A stretch of 64,000 nt of DNA from Methanosarcina thermophila TM-1 (GTDB lineage Archaea; Halobacteriota; Methanosarcinia; Methanosarcinales; Methanosarcinaceae), in contig NZ_CP009501.1 in NCBI RefSeq assembly GCF_000969885.1, positions 744,001 to 808,000 of the forward strand, read 5' to 3'. Numbering within the stretch: the first letter of the stretch is position 1; each line of letters starts with the position of its first letter. Made by a program: the position numbers and the translations under genes. The notes beneath the pieces were generated by a model. That model was not told the origin of the DNA. It did not search any database and was given only the letters and a program-made list of their open reading frames with translations. Shown here piece after piece: positions 9,821 to 18,835 of the stretch.

Positions 9821-10741
9821 ATGGTGGAAACAGAGATTATGGATAGTTTATACGGTATGATCAATCAATTCATAGCATTTATTCCGACATTGGTAGCCAT
9901 AATTCTTTTAATAATTATAGGAACAGTACTCGGGAAATTCCTTGGAAGGATCGGCGCAAAGATACTGGATAGAATAGGACTGGATGAACTCATTGACAGA
10001 ACTGTTATAGGTGGGATGCTAAGAAGGTCACAGATGAGTACAGTCGCCTTTTTTGATGCAGTTATCCGGTGGTTTATTTATATCATCTTTGCAATAATCA
10101 TTCTGGATCTTCTGGATATTGACGTTGTGAATGATTTCGTCAATCTTGTAATATACTACATCCCGCTAATTATCTCGGCTATTGTTGTCCTGCTCATAGG
10201 ATTGCTAATTGTGGATTTTGTCAGCGATTTGCTCGAGAAGCTGCTTATATCGGCTGGAGTAGACGAGAGATTTGAACAAACTCCTATTGGAGCTTCTCTC
10301 AGATCTGGAGGGCTGACAGTCTCAAAGGTAATAGCTGGAGTAGTCAGGATATTCGGATATCTGATTTTCCTTACTGCTGCGTTTGATATCCTGCAACAGA
10401 CCATGATTACCGATCTGTTGAGAGATATTACTCTGTACCTGCCACGTGTCCTTGTAGCTATCCTGATTCTGGTGATAGGTATTCTTGCTATTGATATAGT
10501 GATGGACTACCTGAGCAATACCGTCAGAGGCATGAATATAGAAGGGGCAGATATAATTATTCCACTTCTGAGAGGTTTCCTGCTTCTCATTGTGGTTCTG
10601 GTTGCCCTGGATACCATGCTAATTGATACTACCATCGTATACATATTCTTCAGGCCGCTGGCATGGGGAGTTGCAATTGTGGTCGCATTCAAGTATGGAG
10701 TTAAAGATGCACTTGTCGCCTATGCGAGAGAAAGGAAGTAA
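9821..10741 (+). CDS. TM-helix repeat membrane protein, mechanosensitive-channel-like
   Basis: About 306 residues made of hydrophobic helices with a repeated pattern: FIPTLVAIILLIIIGTVLG, YIPLIISAIVVLLIGLLI and YLPRVLVAILILVIGILAI, each followed by an amphipathic stretch. This matches the conserved TM-helix repeat found in MscS-related proteins, but the cytoplasmic MscS domain is absent. It may be a channel or channel partner; which is unresolved. I chose the ATG at 9821 because GGGGTGG lies six bases before it; an in-frame TTG at 9767 would add 18 weakly conserved-looking residues. Confidence 0.8.
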   Translation: MVETEIMDSLYGMINQFIAFIPTLVAIILLIIIGTVLGKFLGRIGAKILDRIGLDELIDRTVIGGMLRRSQMSTVAFFDAVIRWFIYIIFAIIILDLLDIDVVNDFVNLVIYYIPLIISAIVVLLIGLLIVDFVSDLLEKLLISAGVDERFEQTPIGASLRSGGLTVSKVIAGVVRIFGYLIFLTAAFDILQQTMITDLLRDITLYLPRVLVAILILVIGILAIDIVMDYLSNTVRGMNIEGADIIIPLLRGFLLLIVVLVALDTMLIDTTIVYIFFRPLAWGVAIVVAFKYGVKDALVAYARERK

Positions 10742-11161
10742 CCCTTCCTTTTATTAATTTTTGAACTTTTCTTTTTGCATCCTGATTGTATCAATACAGA
10801 TTAATTAATACATACAAAAAAATCCTGATTGACCGAAGAAGAACCTGTATGCCTGAAGAGGCTGAATAGCAGAACGAGACATCAGGGGGCTCAACTGAGT
10901 AAAATATAAAGAGATTTAATAAGAGACCATAGCAGGAAACAACAATAGAAAATTGAGAAAACAACCTGAGAAAGCCTAAGGAGGAGGTTTTTGATTATGG
11001 AACTTCCTTCTTTGGGCTAATGGATACTTTTGAGGGTTTTCAGCTTAATATTTTATAATTTTTTGTTTCATTTTATATATTTTTCAGGGGAGAACCTTCC
11101 TTTGCAAACCCACTTTTGTACTGTTTTGATCTTTTTTAAATCAATATTTATTTAAAGCTTC
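10742..11161. other. Intergenic gap before second mscS
   Basis: AT-rich, no convincing gene. A strong ribosome-site-like AAGGAGGAGGT at 10978-10988 precedes a seven-codon ORF (MELPSLG) starting at 10997, and a TATA-like TTTATATATTT lies near 11073. The promoter for the downstream mscS gene is probably here. Confidence 0.5.
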
Positions 11162-12253
11162 TTGTCAATCACTCAGGACATGGAAACCCCCGAAACCCCT
11201 TCCTCTTTCGCAGAAAATATGTCCTATTTTGATAGAGGACTGGAGCAGGCATTTACATGGTTTTCTGACAATCTGGGTACGTTCTTATTCATATTTTTTA
11301 TTGGCTTGGTCACTATAATTGTTGCAAGGAATGTAAACCGCCTTCTGGACAGCTATTTCAAAAGAGCAAACAGCAAGCTGCATATAGACGCCACCTCTTT
11401 CCGAATGTTCAGGCATATTATTGTTGCATTAATCTACTTTATGGGAATAGTTGTTGTAATTTTCAGCATTCCAAGTCTTAGAAGCCTCTCAGTTGCCCTC
11501 TTTACAGGGGCAGGAATTGCCGGTATTGTCATCGGTCTTGCAGCCCAGAACACACTGAGCAATATAATAGCAGGGCTTTCCCTTGCCATTTTTCAACCTT
11601 TCAGGGTTGGAGACCGGCTGAATATTATGAATGAGTATGGGAAGGTTGCAGACCTTAACCTCAGGCATACTGTAATCATAACCTGGGACAACAGGCGGCT
11701 TATAATCCCTAACTCTAGAATTAGCAATGAAGCGATAATTAACTGGACTATAGAAGATCCTGCAGTGATCTGGCCAATAGACGTAAAAATTAGCTATGAT
11801 GCCGACATTGACCTGGCAAGAAAAATCATGATCGAAGAAGCCAGAAAACATCCCAATGTTATGCCCCCGCATGAAGTTAAATATAACGTGGTCAAACCCG
11901 GCTTAATCAAGTCCGATAACCTTAAAATAGGACTCTTTGACTCCCCTGTACTTCGTCCCGTAGATCCGGATTTCAGGGAGAGAGGAGGAATTAAAGTAAG
12001 TGTTGTCGAACTGGGAGAATTTTCCGTAAATCTCCGCATGAATGTCTGGTTCAGAGATAGGAGTGTCGCGTACAGTTCAGGCTGCGAAATTCTGGAAGCT
12101 ATTAAAAAACGCTTTGATAAGGAAGGCATAGAAATTCCATATCCACACAGGACTATTGTGTATAAAACCGATTTTAAGAAAGAAAAAGAAGCTCTCGAAA
12201 AATTCCCCCATCCAGAGGGGAATAAAACTGATTGCCCGGTTAAAACCGATTAA
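11162..12253 (+). CDS. Mechanosensitive channel, MscS family (second copy)
   Basis: A 363-residue MscS-type channel, not closely similar to the copy at 6.5 kb. A predicted N-terminal extension precedes three membrane segments; the pore helix ALFTGAGIAGIVIGLAAQN and the following NIIAGLSLAIFQPFRVGD are clear. A long cytoplasmic domain carries an insertion relative to the other copy and ends with IPYPHRTIVYK. The start is uncertain: TTG at 11162 has no clear ribosome site, and ATG at 11180 or 11219 are alternatives. It probably acts as an osmotic safety valve. Confidence 0.88.
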   Translation: MSITQDMETPETPSSFAENMSYFDRGLEQAFTWFSDNLGTFLFIFFIGLVTIIVARNVNRLLDSYFKRANSKLHIDATSFRMFRHIIVALIYFMGIVVVIFSIPSLRSLSVALFTGAGIAGIVIGLAAQNTLSNIIAGLSLAIFQPFRVGDRLNIMNEYGKVADLNLRHTVIITWDNRRLIIPNSRISNEAIINWTIEDPAVIWPIDVKISYDADIDLARKIMIEEARKHPNVMPPHEVKYNVVKPGLIKSDNLKIGLFDSPVLRPVDPDFRERGGIKVSVVELGEFSVNLRMNVWFRDRSVAYSSGCEILEAIKKRFDKEGIEIPYPHRTIVYKTDFKKEKEALEKFPHPEGNKTDCPVKTD

Positions 12254-12372
12254 ATCAGACGACTAGGTAAGCAATAAACCGGCTGGCAAGAAAAGCAAAT
12301 GAGAGATCGGGGGCGAAAGGAGCAGTAAGAAGCTGGTTGATGAAGTTAAGGATGAAAGGTTAAAAGGGGATT

Positions 12373-13680
12373 TCACAATTCCCTTTCATCAATTACTCTT
12401 TTTGTCTTTTTCATGCTGCGGGGAAGTTCTCCTATCTTTACACCCACAACGTCTACGGTTACACCTATGAAGTCTTTGAAGGCTTTACCTATAGCTTTTT
12501 CGGTTTTTTGCTTTATTGAAGGGTCTTCTGCATTTTCGATCTCGACCCTGAAGGTCATGCTATCCCTGCCGTTTTTGCGTGTAAGCAAGATCTGGTATTC
12601 ACTGCTAACGCCCGGAACTCTATGGATAACATCTTCGATCTGACCAGGGTAGATATTTACAGCCTTAAACTTTATACGGTCATCCGACCTTCCCAGAATC
12701 CTGTCAATTCTCGGGAAAGGGCAGCCGCATTTACAGACACCTGGAATAATCCGGGTCAGGTCTCTTGTCCTGTAACGAATGAGAGGAGCCCCCTCTTTTG
12801 TGAGGGTTGTAATTACAAGTTCTCCAAGCGTGCCTTCAGGAAGCTGTTCTCCAGTAATAGGATCAATTATCTCAAAGAGCAGATGATCGGACCAGTAATG
12901 CATGCCTTCATGGAACGAGCAATCAAGAGCAATGCCAGGTCCATAGATCTCAGTCAGCCCGTAGATGTCGAAAGTCTCTATCCCGAGTTCATTTTCGATG
13001 CGGCTGCGCATTTTTTCGCTCCAGCGTTCCGAACCTATAATCCCTACCCTTAAATGGATTTTGTCCTTAAGCCCGCGTTTTTCAATTTCTTCGGCGAGCA
13101 AAAGAGCATAGGAAGAGGTGCTTGCAAGAGCTGTTGATTTCAGGTCAATAAGCATTTCAAGCTGTTTTTCGGTATTCCCGGGACCTGTTGGGATAGCCAT
13201 TGCTCCCAGGCGTTCAGCTCCAAGCTGGAATCCTATCCCTGCAGTCCAGAGTCCGTATCCTGGGGTGATCTGAATCCGGTCCAGGTTGGAAAGCCCTGCC
13301 AGCATGTAGCAGCGCATCATCATTTCAGCCCAGACATCCACATCTTTGCGGGTATAAGGGATGATTACAGGTTTACCTGTGGTCCCTGAAGAGGAGTGGA
13401 TCCTTACGACTTCGGCTTCAGGTACTGCTTTCAGCCCGAGAGGATAAGCATCCCTGAGTTCCTCTTTATACGTGAAGGGTAGAAGTTTCAGGTCTTCGAG
13501 TGCCTTTATTTTTTCGATATCGATATTTGCTTCCCTGAACTTTTTCTGATAAAATGGACTGCTTTCAACTGCGCGCTTAAGCAGTGCCTTTAATTTTGCA
13601 AAAGTATCTTCTTCCGAAATATTGGGATTATAAAGCTGAACATTGGGATCAAGTTCAGAGTCAATAGATGCTTCATACAT
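12373..13680 (-). CDS. Phenylacetate-CoA ligase family, aryl-CoA ligase
   Basis: A 435-residue AMP-forming ligase of the PaaK type. The phosphate-binding loop HSSSGTTGKPVIIPYT, DIYGLTEIYGPGI and the hinge region IDRILGRSDDRIKFKAVNIYP are all present. It converts an aryl acid to its CoA thioester, or the reverse. It follows iorB with a 24-base gap on the same strand and has AAGGTGA before its ATG. In archaea this trio interconverts aromatic 2-oxoacids and aryl-CoA or aryl acids, which may serve aromatic amino acid salvage from aryl acetates. Substrate preference (phenyl-, indole- or hydroxyphenylacetate) cannot be read from sequence. Confidence 0.88.
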   Translation of the reverse strand: MYEASIDSELDPNVQLYNPNISEEDTFAKLKALLKRAVESSPFYQKKFREANIDIEKIKALEDLKLLPFTYKEELRDAYPLGLKAVPEAEVVRIHSSSGTTGKPVIIPYTRKDVDVWAEMMMRCYMLAGLSNLDRIQITPGYGLWTAGIGFQLGAERLGAMAIPTGPGNTEKQLEMLIDLKSTALASTSSYALLLAEEIEKRGLKDKIHLRVGIIGSERWSEKMRSRIENELGIETFDIYGLTEIYGPGIALDCSFHEGMHYWSDHLLFEIIDPITGEQLPEGTLGELVITTLTKEGAPLIRYRTRDLTRIIPGVCKCGCPFPRIDRILGRSDDRIKFKAVNIYPGQIEDVIHRVPGVSSEYQILLTRKNGRDSMTFRVEIENAEDPSIKQKTEKAIGKAFKDFIGVTVDVVGVKIGELPRSMKKTKRVIDEREL

Positions 13681-13704
13681 AAAATTTCACCTTCTGTTCC
13701 CCGC

Positions 13705-14304
13705 TCAGGTACCGGAGATAAATCTGATACATTTCATTGCGCGTTCGAATGCGGCTCTGTTCACAGCTCTGTATTTTTCAGGGATTTCAGCCTCAAGTAC
13801 TGCCTTTAAAATTTCTTCAGAAAAGGGCAAAGCCCGCGCACCCACAGCCGCTCCAAGCATTGCAACGTTTGCAGCCCTGTATGTCCCTACATCTCCTGCA
13901 AGCTCCGTGAAATCGGAACAGATAATGTCAGGGTAGCATTCACATAAAAAGGAGAGCAAAGATGCAGGGTCATATTCAGGGCTTCCTGGCGGTCTTGATG
14001 CCGGCGGGATAGGATGAGTATTTACCAGAACCTTCCCGCCCTTCCTGAGAAAAGGCAGGTTCCGTACGGTTTCTGCGGGTTCCAGACCTAAAAGCAGGTC
14101 TGCCTGTCCTATGGGGATAAGTGACCCTAAAAGTTTGTCTCCTATTCTCACATGGCTGCTAACCGAACCTTCCCTCTGAGACATGCCTATAGTCTCGGCA
14201 GTGCTTACATGGAATCCGGCTCTCATGGCAGCAAGTGCAAGCAGTCGAGAAGCAAGCACAACACCCTGCCCGCCAACGCCTGCAATTAAAATATCATACT
14301 TCAC
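13705..14304 (-). CDS. iorB: Indolepyruvate ferredoxin oxidoreductase, beta subunit
   Basis: About 199 residues, the gamma-domain subunit of indolepyruvate:ferredoxin oxidoreductase (IorB), beginning with KYDILIAGVGGQGVVLASR. It works with IorA to decarboxylate aryl pyruvates to aryl-CoA, reducing ferredoxin, or in reverse. I chose the GTG at 14304: AGGAGGGG lies seven bases upstream and the start overlaps the IorA stop as GTGA, a standard coupling arrangement. A longer in-frame extension upstream lies inside iorA and is not needed. Confidence 0.9.
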   Translation of the reverse strand: MKYDILIAGVGGQGVVLASRLLALAAMRAGFHVSTAETIGMSQREGSVSSHVRIGDKLLGSLIPIGQADLLLGLEPAETVRNLPFLRKGGKVLVNTHPIPPASRPPGSPEYDPASLLSFLCECYPDIICSDFTELAGDVGTYRAANVAMLGAAVGARALPFSEEILKAVLEAEIPEKYRAVNRAAFERAMKCIRFISGT

Positions 14305-16172
14305 AGCTTTTCCCCTCCTATGCAGATAGCTTCCGACGGGCAGATCTGCGCACAAAGCCCGCAACCAATGCAGCTATCATTTATGACAGGCTTATCTGAA
14401 TCAAGGTTAATAGCAGGGCAGCCGAGTTCTTTTATACAGAAACCACAGCCTGTGCAGTCCTCAGATTTTATTCTGTAATATCTGTCAGATTTTGTAATCC
14501 CTGCACATCTGCCTTTGAATACTATAACGGACGGACCTTTAAAGTTCATGGCTTCCTTTGCGGCTTTTACACAATTTACCAGGCTGTCCGCCTCTAAAGT
14601 ATTTACAGTCTTTACAAATTCGACCCCGCAACTCCTAACCACATCTGCAATCTCAATGGCTTTTGAAGCACTTCCAAGTGCGGTCAGACCCATGCCAGGA
14701 TGGGGCTGATGTCCTGTCATTGCAGTTGTCCGGTTGTCAAGTACGGCAAGGGTGATATCGGCTCCGTTATAAACAGCGTTTACCACCGCAGGGATGCCTG
14801 AATGGAAGAAGGTTGAATCGCCGATAAAAGCTACATGCTTTGCTTTCGGGTTCGTGCGGAAAAGTCCTCCTGCAATGCTAATTCCGGCTCCCATGCAGAG
14901 GCAGGTATCCACCATGTTAAGTGGGTATGCATTTCCGAGAGTATAACAGCCTATATCCCCGGAAAAAATCGTATCAATTTGAGCCTCTTTTTTAAGCTGC
15001 TTTGCAGCCTGTTTGAAAGCATAAAAGACGGTTCTGTGCATGCAGCCTGCACAGAGGGTAGGTGCGCGGATCGGGAGGGGAGGAAGTTTCTCCCTCGAGA
15101 TGGCAGGAGAAGCGTGGGAAAGCCGTAAACTCTCCCCAAAAGCCGCAAGTGAATCGTTTATGCTGTCAATGACAAGATCCACATTATATTCCCCACTTAC
15201 AGGGAAAAAACCGTTCTTTTTTCCATAAACATCAACAGGCAGGTGTGCTTTTCCTATGAGCTGGAGAACCTGTTCCTCAAGGTAAGGATCAAGCTCTTCA
15301 GCCACTATCAGCCTGTCAATTCCTCTCAGGAAAGAAAGGACTGCTTTTTCCGGGAATGGATGTACTATCCCAATCTTGAAAAGTGTGAAAGTTTCTTCAA
15401 AATTGCTGACAGTTTCCACTGCTTCCTTTACGTAAAGAGCTGAGACGCCTGAAGCAAGAATCCCGATTCTTCCCGATCCCGAAATTGTATTGAATGGAAG
15501 CTCAGAAAAACGCTCGGAAAGCTGTGCCTGTATGCTTTCAAGCCAGGGATGCCGCTCGGCAGTAAGCCTCGGAAAGATCGTCCAGCGCCTGTCCTTTACG
15601 AATCCCTCGCCAACAGCTTCGACAGGCTCGGGTTCTGCAACTGCAACCTCAACATCCCCGCAGCTATGGGAAACCCGTGTGGTGGTTCTAAGAATAACAG
15701 GAATCTCGAATTCGTGCGAAAGCTCAAAAGCAAGCTTTGTCAGTTCATACGCTTCCTGAGGGGTTGCAGGGTCAAGGACAGGAATATTTGCAAAGTGCCC
15801 GAAAACTCGCGTATCCTGTTCGGTCTGGGAAGAATGGGGTCCGGGATCATCGGCAACGAGCAGGACAAGGGCTCCTTTTACCCCTATATAACTCAAGCTC
15901 ATGAGGGGGTCGGATGCGACATTCAATCCTACCTGCTTCATTGTCACAAGTGCCTTTGCTCCGGAATAAGCAGCCCCTACAGCTGTTTCAAGTGCAACCT
16001 TTTCATTGCTGGACCACTCAACATAGATTCCACACCTGTCCGCATACCGGATAACCGTCTCCAGAGCCTCGGTTGAAGGAGTCCCAGGATACCCGGTAAC
16101 CACCTGGACGCCAGCTTCTAAAGCGCCAAGTGCAATGGCTTCATTACCCATTAACAGTTTTTTTTCAGTCAA
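14301..16172 (-). CDS. iorA: Indolepyruvate ferredoxin oxidoreductase, alpha subunit
   Basis: A 623-residue IorA. The N-terminal pyrimidine-binding domain starts LLMGNEAIALGALEAGV and includes GYPGTPSTE. The thiamine diphosphate site is GDSTFFHSGIPAVVNAVYN with LDNRTTAMTGHQPHPG. Two ferredoxin-like [4Fe-4S] motifs close the protein (CTGCGFCIKELGCP and CIGCGLCAQICP). The enzyme oxidatively decarboxylates aryl pyruvates with CoA. It is the first gene of a three-gene unit (iorA-iorB-ligase). The likely start is TTG at 16172 behind GAGATGAT; the next in-frame ATG is seven codons later. Confidence 0.94.
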   Translation of the reverse strand: MTEKKLLMGNEAIALGALEAGVQVVTGYPGTPSTEALETVIRYADRCGIYVEWSSNEKVALETAVGAAYSGAKALVTMKQVGLNVASDPLMSLSYIGVKGALVLLVADDPGPHSSQTEQDTRVFGHFANIPVLDPATPQEAYELTKLAFELSHEFEIPVILRTTTRVSHSCGDVEVAVAEPEPVEAVGEGFVKDRRWTIFPRLTAERHPWLESIQAQLSERFSELPFNTISGSGRIGILASGVSALYVKEAVETVSNFEETFTLFKIGIVHPFPEKAVLSFLRGIDRLIVAEELDPYLEEQVLQLIGKAHLPVDVYGKKNGFFPVSGEYNVDLVIDSINDSLAAFGESLRLSHASPAISREKLPPLPIRAPTLCAGCMHRTVFYAFKQAAKQLKKEAQIDTIFSGDIGCYTLGNAYPLNMVDTCLCMGAGISIAGGLFRTNPKAKHVAFIGDSTFFHSGIPAVVNAVYNGADITLAVLDNRTTAMTGHQPHPGMGLTALGSASKAIEIADVVRSCGVEFVKTVNTLEADSLVNCVKAAKEAMNFKGPSVIVFKGRCAGITKSDRYYRIKSEDCTGCGFCIKELGCPAINLDSDKPVINDSCIGCGLCAQICPSEAICIGGEKL

Positions 16173-16934
16173 TAAATCATCTCGAATTGAGGGTAATATT
16201 TTAACAATTTGGTAATATTAATAAACTTAGATAAACCTCAAGTAAATAAACTTGAAAAGATTTTGGATTTTTCTGAATTCTTAAGCTATTTATCAAAATT
16301 ATTTTGAGGACCCTAAACCACTTTAAGGCAGTTAACTGTTTTTGTGCCACGGAAAATATGATGCCCATTTATGTACAATGTTGTGAAAAGAAGTACGTAA
16401 AATTCAAATATAAAGTTTTTGTTTTATCCTGAACCAGTTTTGTGAAAAACCAAATTTGAGCTAACAAATTCTTTTGCAGTGCGTATCATTCTCAGCAGCC
16501 CCACTCCTGATTGATCACCCTCCTTCTAGAACGTAAGCCATCAAAAGAAATTGATGCCGAAGAAGAGAACAGGAAAAAATATTTTGGAATTTTTAGTATT
16601 TTTAGGTGTGGGGACCATAAAAGAGGATTGTATCCAATTTAAAGGGATTCCATTACATACACAAATTCCCCACTACCCATAGAAAATTATGCTAATGTTG
16701 TATTTATAATTCACTTCGGAAATTGAATTGTAGATTTTATTTGATATCCCAGGTCAATATTGCTTATTCTTATTCTATTTCTTAAAAAGAAATGCCCGAG
16801 ATTGCTAATCCGATTTTAATCATAGCCCGAGAGTAATAGCTGATCTGGCTCAGGTAGAAAAATGTTCCTGATCCAGAAGAAGGCACCACAACTTACCGGA
16901 AATTATTTTAATATTTTGCAATATTGTAAGACTC
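16173..16934. other. Long intergenic region, no supported gene
   Basis: About 760 bases, AT-rich. It should hold the iorA promoter (minus strand) and that of the small gene at 16935. A 43-codon open stretch near 16551-16680 has no ribosome site or familiar motif. No repeats or RNA genes recognised. Confidence 0.5.
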
Positions 16935-17177
16935 ATGATTAACGAAGATAAAGTGCCAGGCGGCGCTGACAAGTGCCGAGAGTTCGGAGCAATGGGGGAT
17001 CTCTTACGTGCACTCCAGAAGGAAGAGATGGAGCAAACGGAGACTTCCCCTGAAAAAACCCCCGAAGCCAGAATAACACAAAGCACAATTGACCTTATGA
17101 CAGAAATCAATGCAACATTAAAAGAAATAGCTGAAACACAGAAGAGCATACTGGAAGAACTCAGAATGATTAAATAA
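16935..17177 (+). CDS. Small coiled-coil hypothetical protein
   Basis: An 80-residue acidic protein. The first half (INEDKVPGGADKCREFGAMG) has one Cys and is hydrophilic; the last 30 residues (LMTEINATLKEIAETQKS) form a clear heptad-like helix. No signal peptide or membrane segment. The ribosome site is weak (GTAAG). Composition and codon use look genuine. Family not recognised; possibly a small oligomerising protein. Confidence 0.5.
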   Translation: MINEDKVPGGADKCREFGAMGDLLRALQKEEMEQTETSPEKTPEARITQSTIDLMTEINATLKEIAETQKSILEELRMIK

Positions 17178-17425
17178 CCACAATAGCAAACTTTTTTCTA
17201 AAAAATTTTCAGTTCAAAGTTTGTAATAGAAAAATAACACAAAAACTGAATTAGAAACCGAGAGCTGAAAAAATCCTGAGAATCTTCCTGATTTTTATAC
17301 CATTAGATTCAGATTTGTAGTTTAAGATTTTATTCTTTAATTCTTTAGTATTCTTTAATTCTTTAGAATACGTGACTTTTTGTAAGTATAGCTCCCGATT
17401 TCCTTATTGCCAACTGCCTTATTTC

Positions 17426-17626
17426 TTATTTTCTCAACGCTGCCTGAACCTTTTTAGTGTTTTCTATAGCTTTTCTCTTTAATTCAATCATTTTTTCCAT
17501 TTCAGCTATTTTGGCTTCCAGCCAGAGTATCTTCATGTCCATCTTCATTAAAGCGATTTCCTTTTTCTGATCTGCAGGGAGAATTTCCCAGATTTCCTTC
17601 ATCATTCCTCCGTGACCTTCATGCAT
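17426..17626 (-). CDS. Small helical Met-rich hypothetical protein
   Basis: A 66-residue protein starting MHEGHGGMMKEIWEILPA, followed by a long amphipathic helix rich in Met, Lys and Glu (KMDMKILWLEAKIAEMEK). A good ribosome site (AAGGGGGTAA) lies just before the ATG. The His/Met-rich start could bind a metal but this is only a suggestion. Function unknown. Confidence 0.6.
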   Translation of the reverse strand: MHEGHGGMMKEIWEILPADQKKEIALMKMDMKILWLEAKIAEMEKMIELKRKAIENTKKVQAALRK

Positions 17627-17772
17627 GTTTAATTACCCCCTTTTCTCTAGCACTGATTTCACTGACAACTGCCACAACAATAACCTGGGACTGGAAAAAG
17701 TCTGCTGGCATCATAAAGAGATTATTATTACTGACATATAATAACTAGAGAAATATAAATTAGAATCCTATA

Positions 17773-17982
17773 ATGATTGAAGCTAGAATTTTAAAAGGAA
17801 AGAATGTCAAAGAATGTACTGGTGGTCTTATATTTTGTTCGCAGATTACAGTGGATGTTGATTCAGAGAGAAAAAGTTATGATTCTGTCTGGCAGCCCCA
17901 TTCTGTGGAAATTATGACTTATTCTGGCTTTGAGATTGGGAAGAATCACAACCTGGAAGAACATTCAGGCACAAGCTCGTAA
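17773..17982 (+). CDS. Doubtful small ORF
   Basis: A 69-codon open frame (MIEARILKGKNVKECTGG...) with two Cys and no clear ribosome site before the ATG. No family recognised. It may be a relic or chance; it is listed because the stretch 17627-18071 otherwise contains nothing. Confidence 0.25.
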   Translation: MIEARILKGKNVKECTGGLIFCSQITVDVDSERKSYDSVWQPHSVEIMTYSGFEIGKNHNLEEHSGTSS

Positions 17983-18071
17983 GGGTCCAGTGAACTTCAA
18001 ATTATGATCCTTCCAGCATCCAATTCTTAAAATGTTAGTTTGCCTTCTCATTCAATCCTGTGAATTTAAAC

Positions 18072-18491
18072 TCAGATCGATTTCTCCCATCCCTGCCCGA
18101 AATCTATCAATGGTCTGACCTCATAGACCTCGAAGGTCAATGCAGCGTGTAATAGCTTCGCAGCTTCCTCGCCTACGAAATTTGCAGCCTGGGTCCGGAT
18201 CATTTCGAGCAGTTCCCCGGATGTCGTATATTCCTTCAGTTTCATATAAACCCGGATGCCTTTCCAATCCGTAATCGAGTCTGCAGGCTCTATGATAGTA
18301 TAAGTCGCATAAGGATTCTCCAGGAGGTTTGCAAAGGTACGGTTGTTGGCAGTTGCCGCCAGAACAGTCTTTTCATCAATCATTTGAGGCGAGCCGAAAA
18401 CAGCAGAATCGACCCGTCCGTCACTGCTTGACGTACTGAGGACGCCAAGCCTTGGAGCTTTATTAAAATATTCAATCAAGTTTGCTGGCAT
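18072..18491 (-). CDS. Pyridoxamine 5'-phosphate oxidase-like flavin-binding protein
   Basis: A 139-residue split-barrel protein of the PNPOx-like superfamily: LIEYFNKAPRLGVLSTSSSDG at the N-terminus, then VLAATANNRTFANLLENP and RVYMKLKEYTTSG. Members bind FMN or F420; the archaeal ones are often of unknown substrate. AAGGAGAT precedes the ATG. It stands alone in a region of small genes. A true PNPOx role in vitamin B6 metabolism is not supported by the short length. Confidence 0.8.
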   Translation of the reverse strand: MPANLIEYFNKAPRLGVLSTSSSDGRVDSAVFGSPQMIDEKTVLAATANNRTFANLLENPYATYTIIEPADSITDWKGIRVYMKLKEYTTSGELLEMIRTQAANFVGEEAAKLLHAALTFEVYEVRPLIDFGQGWEKSI

Positions 18492-18835
18492 ATTTTATCT
18501 CCTTTGCATTAGTATTATCACTCATCCTTAAAAAGAAAAGCGAAATATTTCGGAACTTTAGCTTTTCAAAGGCAGTTTTTATTTATTTCGTTTAGCCCAG
18601 TTTTATTTTTTAGTCTAGCTTTGGAATTTCTGAGCTGGCGAAGGTTTTAGCCCATTCTGATCTGTTTTTTGATTCAATAAACTTTTGAGATTTATGATTT
18701 ACAGAAATAGGTACACTGCCTTAGCTACAGGAATACAGATGAACCTGCGTTAATATATTCAATCATAAATAATTATGTTTATTGTGTAATATAATTTAGC
18801 AAATATTATATAAAATAAAGAATACTAGTATATTT
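18492..18835. other. Intergenic region between divergent genes
   Basis: About 340 AT-rich bases between divergent genes, expected to hold both promoters. TATA-like stretches (AATATTATATAAAA near 18802) lie about 30 bases before the subtilase start. Nothing else seen. Confidence 0.4.

Noticed and set aside
14951-15228. Overlapping ORFs in several frames inside iorA
   Set aside because: iorA is intact with all motifs, so these are shadows.
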